Shown one piece after another: positions 28,043-35,374 of a stretch of DNA of 64,000 nucleotides. The DNA lies in assembly GCA_964650485.1 (NCBI GenBank), contig CAZYTX010000017.1, forward strand, positions 1 through 64,000, read 5' to 3'. The position numbers were made by a program, and so were the translations under genes. Source of the stretch: CAZYTX01 sp964650485 (GTDB lineage: Bacteria > RBG-13-61-14 > DATKZS01). Numbering within the stretch: the stretch's first letter is position 1; every line of letters begins with the position of its first letter. Below the pieces are notes generated by a model. That model saw nothing but the letters and a program-made list of their open reading frames with translations, ran no database searches and had not been told where the DNA came from.

Positions 28043-28657
28043 ATGGCTGGCCAGTCCCATTTCCGTGTGCTTTTAGTGAACCCCCCGGCCACCTCCTTTT
28101 TCAGGAACACTCCGCTGCTTGCCGGGAGGCTATTGGGCAGCGAGCGGGTCCTGAACGATGTCATAAAAAAGAAGACCTCCCTCGAGCGGGTGAGGAGGAC
28201 GATGGAGGCCGCACGCGACCTTGGCATACAACAGAGGGCGTTTTACGTGATCGGGTTCCCGCAGGAGTCCGTCTCCGAGATGAAAGCCACCCTGGACTTC
28301 GCTTTTCATGCCTGGGACAGGTACGGGGCATTCCCCACCCTGTTCTTCGCCACTCCCCTGCTGGGCACCGAGCTGTTGCAGCAGTGCAAGAGCATGGGCA
28401 TTATCGGGGACGAGGAGGAGTTCAGCCCGCGCGACTGGGCTCTTGCCACTAACATCTTCGGAAGGCCCCTGGTCCAGACCGGCCACTTTTCCATGGAGGA
28501 CTTGCGGGCCCTGGAGACCGAGTACTGCGGGAGGGTGTTCCGCAGGAGAGCGGCCCGCCGCCTGGGCAGGGCCAACCTGCTGGGCCTGCCCGCCGGGCTG
28601 GCAAGCGCCGCCTACAAAGCCGCGCTCCGGTGGGAGGCCCGGGAGAGGAGCGGCTAG
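28043..28657 (+). pseudogene. B12-binding radical SAM protein remnant with large in-frame deletion
   Basis: The first 30 residues (HFRVLLVNPP at 6-15) are the start of a cobalamin-binding domain. At about residue 32-33 (near 28138) the sequence jumps to the end of a radical SAM core: RVLNDVIKKK, AFYVIGFPQESVSEMKATL, FATPLLGTEL. The [4Fe-4S] CxxxCxxC motif and nearly 300 residues are absent compared with the intact relative at 14127-15548. The remaining 204-aa frame is open, so a protein may be made, but it cannot be a radical SAM enzyme. It is four bases upstream of era. Confidence 0.75.
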
Positions 28658-28660
28658 GCA

Positions 28661-29551
28661 ATGGACGGGGTCTTCCGGTCCGGGTTCGTCTCCCTCATGG
28701 GCCGTCCCAACGTGGGCAAGTCAACCCTCTTGAACCGCATCCTGAAAAAGAAGATAGCCATAACCTCGCCCAAACCGCAGACCACCAGGAACAGGATCAT
28801 CGGCATCCACAACATGGAGGGCGCGCAATGCGTCTACATTGACACCCCTGGCATGCATGAACCGATGAAGGAGCTTAACCGCATGATGGTGTCCGAGGCC
28901 AGAAAGGCTGCGCAGTCCTCGGACCTATGCGTGATGGTGATCGAGGCTCACCGGCCCTGGGAGGACGAGGACCTGGTGACCCTGGAGCTCGTGGAGAAGC
29001 TGGAAGTGAAAAGGGTGCTGGCCATCAACAAGGTTGACAAGACGCCCCGCGAGCAGGTGCTGCCGGTGATAGACCACTCATCACGGCTGGCCGTGTTCAG
29101 CGGGATAGTGCCTGTCTCCGCGCTCAAGGGCTGGAACCTGGACAGGCTCACCCGGGTGGTGGCTGACAACCTCCCCCAAGGGGGGCCGTCCTTTCCCCCG
29201 GAGGTGACCACCGACCGGGCGGAGAGGTTCCTAGTGGCCGAGATCATCCGCGAGAAGGTGGTGAACCTGACCAGGGAGGAGCTGCCCTACTCGAGCGCGG
29301 TGGTGGTGAGCGGGTTCGAGGAGGGAGAGGGACTGGTGCGGATCAGCGCCCGGGTGCTGGTCGAGCGCGACTCGCAGAAGGGCATAGTGATAGGCAGGGG
29401 AGGGGGTATGCTGAAAAGAATAGGGAGCGCGGCCAGGAAGGACATCGAGCGCTTCCTGGGGCAAAAGGTATACCTCGATCTCACTGTAAAGGCTGTGAAG
29501 AACTGGTGGCAAGACCCCGAGGCCATGCGGGAGATGGGTTTCGGGGAGTAA
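28661..29551 (+). CDS. era: GTPase Era
   Basis: Ribosome-assembly GTPase acting on 16S rRNA. G motifs: GRPNVGKS (14-21), the switch KPQTTRNRI, DTPGMHEP and NKVD. The C-terminal KH domain has LVERDSQKGIVIGRGGGMLKRIGS and ends VKAVKNWWQDPEAMREMGF, the usual Era tail. 296 aa is standard. The start lies three bases after the radical SAM remnant, so translation may be coupled to it. Confidence 0.97.
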   Translation: MDGVFRSGFVSLMGRPNVGKSTLLNRILKKKIAITSPKPQTTRNRIIGIHNMEGAQCVYIDTPGMHEPMKELNRMMVSEARKAAQSSDLCVMVIEAHRPWEDEDLVTLELVEKLEVKRVLAINKVDKTPREQVLPVIDHSSRLAVFSGIVPVSALKGWNLDRLTRVVADNLPQGGPSFPPEVTTDRAERFLVAEIIREKVVNLTREELPYSSAVVVSGFEEGEGLVRISARVLVERDSQKGIVIGRGGGMLKRIGSAARKDIERFLGQKVYLDLTVKAVKNWWQDPEAMREMGFGE

Positions 29552-29620
29552 GGACAAGAATAAGCAGCCAAGGTGCCTGATCGTTTGCCCGAGAGCGCAG
29601 GATAAAAGTGCAACCCTCGT

Positions 29621-29648
29621 TTGACTTTCCATTAATATTGTCTATACT
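29621..29648 (+). promoter_or_regulatory. Sigma-70 promoter of the toxin-antitoxin pair
   Basis: TTGACT (29621-29626), 16-base spacer, TATACT (29643-29648). Both hexamers match the consensus at five of six positions. It lies 43 bases before the antitoxin ATG. Confidence 0.75.
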
Positions 29649-29668
29649 TGTACAAGAGTAGCAAGTAT
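29644..29668. promoter_or_regulatory. Palindromic operator overlapping the toxin-antitoxin -10 box
   Basis: ATACTTG (29644-29650) is repeated inverted as CAAGTAT (29662-29668). A perfect palindrome CTTGTACAAG (29647-29656) overlaps it. The site covers the -10 element, the standard place for autorepression by Phd/YefM antitoxins with their toxin. Binding by the adjacent antitoxin is inferred. Confidence 0.7.
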
Positions 29669-29690
29669 GTATCCAAGGGAGGGATACGTC

Positions 29691-29942
29691 ATGAAGAGGT
29701 TTTCAATGGCAGAGGCGAGGAAGAACCTGACCGACCTGGTAAGCCGGGTGGCCTACGGGGGCGAGCGCATCGCCATAGGCCGGCGCAACACGGACCTGGC
29801 GGTTCTCATTTCCATGGAGGACGCCGAGCTGCTTGAGTACCTTGAGGACCGGGCGGACATAAGGGCCGCTCGCAGGGCATTGAAGGAGCGCGGGCCTGAT
29901 CTCGACTGGGAAGAGGTTAAAAAGGAACTTGGCGTCAGGTAG
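29691..29942 (+). CDS. Antitoxin, Phd/YefM family
   Basis: 83 aa. The N-terminal Phd fold begins KRFSMAEARKNLTDLVSRV and contains GERIAIGRRNTDLAVLISMEDAE, the usual DNA-binding/dimer part. The C-terminal helix (RADIRAARRALKERG...WEEVKKEL) is the segment expected to wrap the toxin. The start was chosen at the ATG with GGGAGGGAT about 6-14 bases upstream, not the ATG at 29667. The toxin gene starts at the base after its stop. Confidence 0.9.
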   Translation: MKRFSMAEARKNLTDLVSRVAYGGERIAIGRRNTDLAVLISMEDAELLEYLEDRADIRAARRALKERGPDLDWEEVKKELGVR

Positions 29943-30212
29943 ATGAAAAAATACAGGATCAAGGTCCGCCCGGGAGTCCGCCGGGAATTGAAAAAGGTCC
30001 CAAGGGAGGACCTTGCCCGTATAGCAAAGCGTATTGATTCACTAAGGGGTGATCCAAGGCCGCGGGACGTAAAGATTTTAAAAGGCGCTGACGACCTTTA
30101 TCGCATCCGGGCGGGAGATTACCGGGTGATCTATATGATAAAAGATGACATCCTCCTTGTCCTTGTGGTCAGGGCGGCTCATCGCAAAGAAGCATACGGG
30201 AAAGGAAGGTAG
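29943..30212 (+). CDS. Toxin, RelE/ParE superfamily
   Basis: 89 aa with the typical layout: KYRIKVRPGVRRELKKVPRE, a middle helix RIAKRIDSLRGDPRPRDVKIL, then LYRIRAGDYRVIYMIKDDI and VVRAAHRKEAYGK. The Arg-rich strand (RIRAGDYRVIY) and the C-terminal RAAHRKEAY with His/Lys and Tyr are the catalytic surface in RelE-type mRNA interferases. It begins immediately after the antitoxin stop. RelE-like is more likely than ParE, but sequence alone does not prove the target. Confidence 0.9.
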   Translation: MKKYRIKVRPGVRRELKKVPREDLARIAKRIDSLRGDPRPRDVKILKGADDLYRIRAGDYRVIYMIKDDILLVLVVRAAHRKEAYGKGR

Positions 30213-30267
30213 TCTACGGCTCTTTACCATTCTGTCCTGGAGGCTCACGGCCCCCTGGTTACGGGCT

Positions 30268-30465
30268 TCAAGTGATGGGGCCGCTGCTGCTGCAAGAGCC
30301 CGCGTCCCCCTTGCCGCCCCCTCCGGTGGCGAACACGGACATAACCCGCTCGCCCTCTGGCTTTCCGCACTTGGGGCACACGCCTGTCTCCACGTCCTCG
30401 CTCGAGAGCTTTATGTCCTCGAACTGAGCTCCGCACGCCTTGCACCTGTACTCGTAAATAGGCAT
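30268..30465 (-). CDS. FmdB-family zinc-ribbon protein
   Basis: 65 aa. The N-terminus MPIYEYRCKACGAQFE and a second CPKCGKP knuckle form a four-Cys zinc ribbon. The tail is rich in Gly and Ser. A GGAGG ribosome site precedes the ATG. FmdB-family proteins are common and small, and their function is largely unknown (named from an amidase-operon regulator). A second copy lies 95 bases upstream in the same direction. Confidence 0.88.
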   Translation of the reverse strand: MPIYEYRCKACGAQFEDIKLSSEDVETGVCPKCGKPEGERVMSVFATGGGGKGDAGSCSSSGPIT

Positions 30466-30560
30466 TATAACTCCTCCGGATCTATTATTACTCCCTTATA
30501 TTATAGTCCATGAAAGCCTTGTTTCAAGAGTCCGGTCTCACAAGCTCCGTGCGTTAGGCG

Positions 30561-30761
30561 TCACTGATCGCGATCCGTGCCGTGCGCGGTATGGACCTCG
30601 CACCCGCATCCGCACCCGCATTCGGGGGTCACGTCTTCGAGCCTTTGGATGTCCCCGGAGCCGCAGGCAATGCAGGCGCCGGTCTCTTCCCGCTCCTTGA
30701 TGTTCCTGAAGTCCTCGAACTCTTCGCCGCAGTGACGGCATTTATAGATATAGATCGGCAT
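30561..30761 (-). CDS. FmdB-family zinc-ribbon protein, second copy
   Basis: 66 aa: MPIYIYKCRHCGEEFEDF and ACIACGSGD give the zinc ribbon. The C-terminus has an unusual CGCGCGC stretch (ECGCGCGCEVHTAHG), rich in Cys and His, that could bind extra metal. GAGGTG lies upstream of the ATG. It is diverged from the neighbour at 30268, so the duplication is old. Function unknown. Confidence 0.88.
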   Translation of the reverse strand: MPIYIYKCRHCGEEFEDFRNIKEREETGACIACGSGDIQRLEDVTPECGCGCGCEVHTAHGTDRDQ

Positions 30762-30821
30762 TAATAATCACCTCGTTAATTATGATATATCCCATGGGCC
30801 GTGGTTACAAGGTCTATTTCT

Positions 30822-31358
30822 TCATCCTGCCACGGTCCCGCCACGGGCACTGGCGGTGAGCACCTTGACCTCGTGCTCGATCAATGCCTCTTTGGCCTCC
30901 GGCCCGCCTTGGCTGAACCCTCCCAGGCTGCCGTCGGCCTTTATCACCCGGTGGCAGGGCACAATGACGGGGACCGGGTTCATGGAGTTGGCCCTCCCCA
31001 CTGCCCTGGCCGCTCCGGGCCTGCCGGCCTCGGAGGCCACCCGGGCGTAGCTCCAGGTCTCGGCGTACGGTATCTTCATGAGGGTATCGTATATCATGCG
31101 CTGAAAGGGCGAGGCACGGGAGAGGTCAAGCCTCGCCTTGAACCCGGTGAGCTCTCCGGCAAAGTAGTCCCTCACCTGCCTGATTACCTCCCCCACTTCC
31201 GCGGGGCCCCCTTTTGCCGCCTGGGGGAACTCTTCCAGGACCTCGCTCTTGATCCGGTCCCTGCCGGGCCCGGGCCGCACCAGCATGCACACGCCTTTGT
31301 CCGTCCACGCGATCCCCGCGGTCCCCCACTCGGTATTGAAATCGGTCCACTTAACCAT
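30822..31358 (-). CDS. ogt: Methylated-DNA-[protein]-cysteine S-methyltransferase
   Basis: Direct repair of O6-alkylguanine. The acceptor cysteine is C135 in the signature VIVPCHRVIKADGSLGG. The DNA-binding helix-turn-helix contains YARVASEAGRPGAARAVGRANSMNP with the Arg finger. The 178-aa length fits the Ogt type without an Ada regulatory domain. A GGAGGG ribosome site precedes the ATG. Stands alone on the reverse strand between murJ and the FmdB genes. Confidence 0.95.
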   Translation of the reverse strand: MVKWTDFNTEWGTAGIAWTDKGVCMLVRPGPGRDRIKSEVLEEFPQAAKGGPAEVGEVIRQVRDYFAGELTGFKARLDLSRASPFQRMIYDTLMKIPYAETWSYARVASEAGRPGAARAVGRANSMNPVPVIVPCHRVIKADGSLGGFSQGGPEAKEALIEHEVKVLTASARGGTVAG

Positions 31359-31421
31359 GCTTGTTCCCTCCCGGCATTGTGTTTTCTATAAACCCCAAAT
31401 ACGTATAATTATAATGCCCGG

Positions 31422-33020
31422 CTACCCTTTGCCCAGCTTCCTTGCAAAGGCTCCGGCAAGCTCTCCGAGCTCGCCCATCCGAAGGAGCCTTGCAAAGGCC
31501 GCGTAGAGGAGCATCCCTCCCAGGACCTCGGCCGCGAGCAGTGCCACCTTGGGGCCGAGCCTTCCCGTTTCCGACCATATTGGCAGCCCGCTCAGGAAGA
31601 ACACCACTGCGGCCATGGGCAGAGACGCTGCTATGGACTTTATGATGGTTTTCAGCAACCCGGCGCCATGAACCTTTCCGACCCTTTTGGGCAGTATGGT
31701 CCAGAGCACGGCCACGTGCACCGCGGCGGCGATGGATATGGCCAGGGGCACGCCCTCCCGGCCCAGCAGCCCCGAGAAGTAAAAGCACCCGGCAATGTTT
31801 GCCGCCATTCCCAGGGCCGCGGCCCACACCGGGGTCTTCATGTCCTCCACCGCGTAAAATGCCTGCACTACCAGTCGGAGGCCGGCCACGGCCCACAGCC
31901 CCAGGCAGAACATGACCAGCATGGCCGAGGTCTGGCCGGTGTCTGCGCTGGTGAATGCCCCGTGCTCGTAGATGATGTGAACGAGGGGCGCGGCTACGAA
32001 AGCCAGTCCTATGCTTGCGGGAATAATTATGAATGCTGCCATTCGCATGCCGAAGGAGAGCGTCTGCCTGAGGGAGTGGAGGTCCTTTTCTCCTGCCTGC
32101 TCGGAGAGCACCGGCAGGATGGCGGTGGCGATGGCCAGCGAGAATATGGCGTAAGGGAACTCGGTGAGCCTGCTGGCGTAGAAGAGCTGGCTCCGTCCCC
32201 CCTCGAACGCGGTGACAAAGTAGGTGGCCACCAGGGTGTTAATTTGCACTATGCCCACCGCGAACGCGCTCGGCAGCATGAGCTTTCCGATCCTTTTTAT
32301 CGCCGGGTGCCGGAAGTTGAACCTGGGCAGCAGGCTGAGTCCCTTGCCCAGGAGGAAAGGGACCTGCAGAGCGAGCTGGAGCAGCCCGCCGGCCAGCACC
32401 CCGATGACGATTGCGAACCCGGCCTGAGGGAACCTGTGATGGAGCAGGAGCACCGAGGATATCCATGCTACGTTCAAAAGGACGGGGTGGGCCGCGGGCG
32501 CGAAGAAGTGCTTGTATGAGTTGAGCGCTCCCATGGAGAGGGCGGTGAGCCCGATGAGCAAGAGGTAGGGGAACATCTCCCGGGTCATGAGCACTGCTAA
32601 AAGGAATCGCTCGGTGTCCTTGCCCGAGCTTGAAACCCTGAACTCGGGGTTGGTGAACAGGGTGACTATCTCCTTGGAAAAGACCATGCCCAGGACAACC
32701 ATCGCGGCCAGCACGATGGTAACCAGTGTCCAGAAGGAAGAAAACAGCCGGCGGGCCTCATCCTCGCCGTGCTCCTGTCTGAACTTGGTGAACACCGGTA
32801 TGAAGGCCACGGTGAGCGAGCCCTCGCCCACCAGCCGCCTGAGAAGCGCGGGGATCATGAATGCCACGTAAAAGGCCTCGGCCACCAGGCCGGTGCCGAA
32901 CAGGTGGGTCATGACCATGTCGCGGATGAGACCCAGAACCCTGCTGCCCAGGGTGGCCCCGCCTATCACCCCCGCGGACCGCGTTATCTGCCTTCTGCCG
33001 TTCATCCGTTTCCCCGGCAT
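31422..33020 (-). CDS. murJ: Lipid II flippase MurJ (MviN)
   Basis: Moves lipid II across the inner membrane for peptidoglycan synthesis. It is a 532-aa polytopic protein with about 14 membrane segments. The family start is GVIGGATLGSRVLGLIRDMVMTHLFG, with VAEAFYVAFMIPALLRRLVGEGSLTVAFIPVF following, which carries the conserved charged residues of the MOP exporter fold. AAGGGG lies before the chosen ATG; a second ATG lies five codons downstream. Divergent from rpsT. Confidence 0.96.
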   Translation of the reverse strand: MPGKRMNGRRQITRSAGVIGGATLGSRVLGLIRDMVMTHLFGTGLVAEAFYVAFMIPALLRRLVGEGSLTVAFIPVFTKFRQEHGEDEARRLFSSFWTLVTIVLAAMVVLGMVFSKEIVTLFTNPEFRVSSSGKDTERFLLAVLMTREMFPYLLLIGLTALSMGALNSYKHFFAPAAHPVLLNVAWISSVLLLHHRFPQAGFAIVIGVLAGGLLQLALQVPFLLGKGLSLLPRFNFRHPAIKRIGKLMLPSAFAVGIVQINTLVATYFVTAFEGGRSQLFYASRLTEFPYAIFSLAIATAILPVLSEQAGEKDLHSLRQTLSFGMRMAAFIIIPASIGLAFVAAPLVHIIYEHGAFTSADTGQTSAMLVMFCLGLWAVAGLRLVVQAFYAVEDMKTPVWAAALGMAANIAGCFYFSGLLGREGVPLAISIAAAVHVAVLWTILPKRVGKVHGAGLLKTIIKSIAASLPMAAVVFFLSGLPIWSETGRLGPKVALLAAEVLGGMLLYAAFARLLRMGELGELAGAFARKLGKG

Positions 33021-33032
33021 CAGCCCCTTAAC

Positions 33033-33060
33033 TTGACTTGTCCAAGATCACGGATAGAAT
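33033..33060 (+). promoter_or_regulatory. Sigma-70 promoter of rpsT
   Basis: TTGACT (33033-33038), 16-base spacer, TAGAAT (33055-33060). It lies 36 bases upstream of the GTG start, in the short divergent space with murJ. Confidence 0.75.
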
Positions 33061-33096
33061 AATTTATCTGGGTGAGCAAGACAAACGGAGGATTAA

Positions 33097-33378
33097 GTGC
33101 CAACTCATAAACAGGCGAAAAAGAGGGTGAGACAAACCGAAAAGCGCCGCCTCCGAAACAAGGCGGTGAAGACACACTACCGAAGCAAAGTGTCCGAGGC
33201 CCGCTCCGCGGTTGAGGCCGGCGACGCGGCCGCGGCTGAGTCGGCCCTGGTCTCGGCCAGGCGGGCGCTCGACAAGGCCGTGTCCAAGGGCGTGCTGCAC
33301 AAAAACACCGCGGCCCGGTACAAGTCGAGTCTTGCCAGGTCGGTGAACGCTTTCAAGTCAAGGGGAGAGGCGGCCTAG
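33097..33378 (+). CDS. rpsT: 30S ribosomal protein S20
   Basis: 93 aa with the family pattern THKQAKKRVRQTEKRRLRNKAVKTH, a helical middle (SEARSAVEAGDAAAAESAL) and SKGVLHKNTAARYKSSLARSVN. Binds 16S rRNA. The start is GTG with GGAGGAT upstream; non-ATG starts are common for S20 and tied to its translational control. Its last 21 bases overlap the 3' end of holA on the other strand. Confidence 0.97.
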   Translation: MPTHKQAKKRVRQTEKRRLRNKAVKTHYRSKVSEARSAVEAGDAAAAESALVSARRALDKAVSKGVLHKNTAARYKSSLARSVNAFKSRGEAA

Positions 33379-34401
33379 GCACATCTTTATGAGAGCTTTT
33401 TCGAAGAGCACGTCCTGGTCCGCGCCCGTGCTCTTTATTTTCTTGTCCAGGTCAGCGAGCATCCTGGTTATCTTTCCGGTGTCGGCCCGGCTGAACTTGT
33501 TAAGCTGCGGCATGTAGCTCTTCTTTATCACCCATTCGTTGAGTCCCACCATTCCGGCTATCTTCCCCGGTGTATGCCCCTCTTCGGCGTGCTCCTGGAT
33601 TTTCCATAAGAGGCGGAAGTGGCGCAGGAGCATGCCCATGATCATGAGCGGCTCCTGCCCCTGCTCGCGCATCCTTCTGAGGGCGCGCATGGCCGTTTCC
33701 GCGTCCCGGCTTCCCATGGCGTCGGTGAACTCGAACACGTTGGCTTCCTTGATATCCGCGGAGGCCTCGAGTACGTCTTCCCTGGTTATGCGCTGCTCGT
33801 CTCCCACGAATAGATACGCTTTTTCAAGCTCGTGCTCAAGTCCCAAGGTGTCGGTGCCGGCGAGCTCGATCATCAGCCTTGCCGCGTCGTCCGTGAGGGA
33901 TTTGCCGCGCTCTCGGGCCATTTGTTTTAGGAGCTCGGCCAGGTTCTTCGGCCTGGGCCTTTGGAAGTTCACCGCGGCCCCCGCCTTGTCCGCGGAGCTC
34001 ACCAGGGCGTGGTCCTCCTTTTTCGCGCCCGAGCCGCGCAGGGCGAGGTCGGTGGAGATCATGACCAGCACAGTGGAGGGGTTGGGCGATGCCATGTACT
34101 GGTTTAGCTTTTCCCGCTCGGCCCCTTTCCACTCGTCCACGTGACGCACCACCACCAGCCGGCGCTCGGACATCATGGGCAGGGTCTGGGCCGCACTTAT
34201 GACCTCGACCGGCTCGGACTCCTTGCCGTGGAAATAGTCGGCGTTGAACTCGGGGGAGGAGTCCTGACCAAGCACAGCCTCTTCCAGGGCCTTGAGGGCG
34301 AGGTCAATGGAGCGGGCGTCGTCGCCGTGGAGAAGGTAGACCGGCTGGACCTGGCCGCCCTGAATGGATTTACGAAGCTCACCCGGGTTCATGCGGGCCA
34401 T
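33358..34401 (-). CDS. holA: DNA polymerase III subunit delta
   Basis: Clamp-loader subunit that opens the sliding clamp. The N-terminal AAA+-like domain has VYLLHGDDARSIDLAL and MSERRLVVVRHVDEW; the C-terminal half has EVLEASADIKEANVFEFTDAMGSRD and GMLLRHFRLLWKIQEH, all typical of HolA. 347 aa is standard. Follows lptE by about 30 bases; the lptE-holA-rpsT neighbourhood is widely conserved, with rpsT here convergent. Confidence 0.93.
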   Translation of the reverse strand: MARMNPGELRKSIQGGQVQPVYLLHGDDARSIDLALKALEEAVLGQDSSPEFNADYFHGKESEPVEVISAAQTLPMMSERRLVVVRHVDEWKGAEREKLNQYMASPNPSTVLVMISTDLALRGSGAKKEDHALVSSADKAGAAVNFQRPRPKNLAELLKQMARERGKSLTDDAARLMIELAGTDTLGLEHELEKAYLFVGDEQRITREDVLEASADIKEANVFEFTDAMGSRDAETAMRALRRMREQGQEPLMIMGMLLRHFRLLWKIQEHAEEGHTPGKIAGMVGLNEWVIKKSYMPQLNKFSRADTGKITRMLADLDKKIKSTGADQDVLFEKALIKMCLGRLSP

Positions 34402-34432
34402 GTAAATGCACTCCTTTGCAAAAAGACCGTGT

Positions 34433-34951
34433 TTAAAAGCTGTCCAGCAACAGGCTCCTCACCGACTCTGAAAGGTCCTTGCAAGCCTGCACGATGGCGG
34501 TCTCTTTGGCCTTCTCGTTTAAGAGGTAGTCGTTGCTTATCGGGTACTGCTCGCCGGCTTTTATCTCTCCTGTCTCCCACAGCGGGCTTTCCGAGCCTTC
34601 CGTCACCAGCCGGCAGCTCGCTGAAAGCTGGGCCTCCCGCGCCGCGATCCTGCCCTGTTCGGAGTAGCTCACCGGCCTGGTCACGAGGCTTGAAAGCTCA
34701 CAGGCGAGCTTTGCCTGGGCTTCTCCAGCAGGCGCCACCTCGACCCGGCCGTCCTCCAAGAGCCTCTTTATGAGCTCCCGGGTGAAGATGTCGGAGAGGC
34801 CGGCCTCGATGGTGCGGTTGTCTGCCAGGGGCACGGACACCCTCTTCACCCCGCCCGGAAGCTCGGCCGAGCCTTCCCTTACCAGCCGGTATGAACAGGC
34901 GCAGAAGAGCAGGGCGCCGATGCACAGTGCTGTTACGAACTTCAGCTTCAT
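34433..34951 (-). CDS. lptE: LPS-assembly lipoprotein LptE-like
   Basis: A 172-aa lipoprotein with a signal peptide ending LLFCACSYRL; Cys19 followed by S-Y-R-L is the likely lipidated residue. The mature part has LPGGVKRVSVPLADNRTIEAGLSDIFTRELIKRL, the conserved LptE pattern. The partner is the outer-membrane LPS translocon LptD, not in this window. Position beside holA supports the call. It indicates that the organism has LPS or a related outer-leaflet glycolipid. Confidence 0.87.
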   Translation of the reverse strand: MKLKFVTALCIGALLFCACSYRLVREGSAELPGGVKRVSVPLADNRTIEAGLSDIFTRELIKRLLEDGRVEVAPAGEAQAKLACELSSLVTRPVSYSEQGRIAAREAQLSASCRLVTEGSESPLWETGEIKAGEQYPISNDYLLNEKAKETAIVQACKDLSESVRSLLLDSF

Positions 34952-34980
34952 TGCGGCATCGTATCAGCGGGCGGGCTTTC

Positions 34981-35355
34981 TCAAGGGGAGCCTGCCGGAA
35001 TCTCTTCGCCGATGAACCTTTTTATAATGCTTGCCAGCTCGTCGTAGCCAAAGGGCTTTATCAGGTAATCGTCGAACAGCTCGTCCCACTGTCCTTTATT
35101 GGACTGCGAGGTGAAGGCGACCACGGGTATGGACCTGGTCTCCGGGTTCTTTCTAAGCTCCTTGGTGGCCTCGACCCCGTTCATGTTGGGCATGACTATG
35201 TCCATGATGATGAGGTCCGGCCTCTCGATCTGCACGGCTTCCAGGGCCTCCCTTCCATCCCATGCCACTTCGGTGTCAAACCCCAGGCCTTCCAGGTGGT
35301 CTGACAGGGCCTGGAGAATCATGCGGTTGTCATCCACTATCAGCAGTTTGCTCAT
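34981..35355 (-). CDS. Single-domain response regulator (CheY-like)
   Basis: 124 aa and only a receiver domain. Acidic pocket D8/D9, phospho-acceptor D52 (IIMDIVMP), T82 (VAFTSQS) and K100 (LIKPFG) are all present, so it should be phosphorylatable. No output domain and no sensor kinase lie nearby. It ends the reverse block that includes the transglutaminase and the sigma-54 activator. The partner is unknown. Confidence 0.9.
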   Translation of the reverse strand: MSKLLIVDDNRMILQALSDHLEGLGFDTEVAWDGREALEAVQIERPDLIIMDIVMPNMNGVEATKELRKNPETRSIPVVAFTSQSNKGQWDELFDDYLIKPFGYDELASIIKRFIGEEIPAGSP

Positions 35356-35374
35356 GTATCAGCTTATAAGTTTA

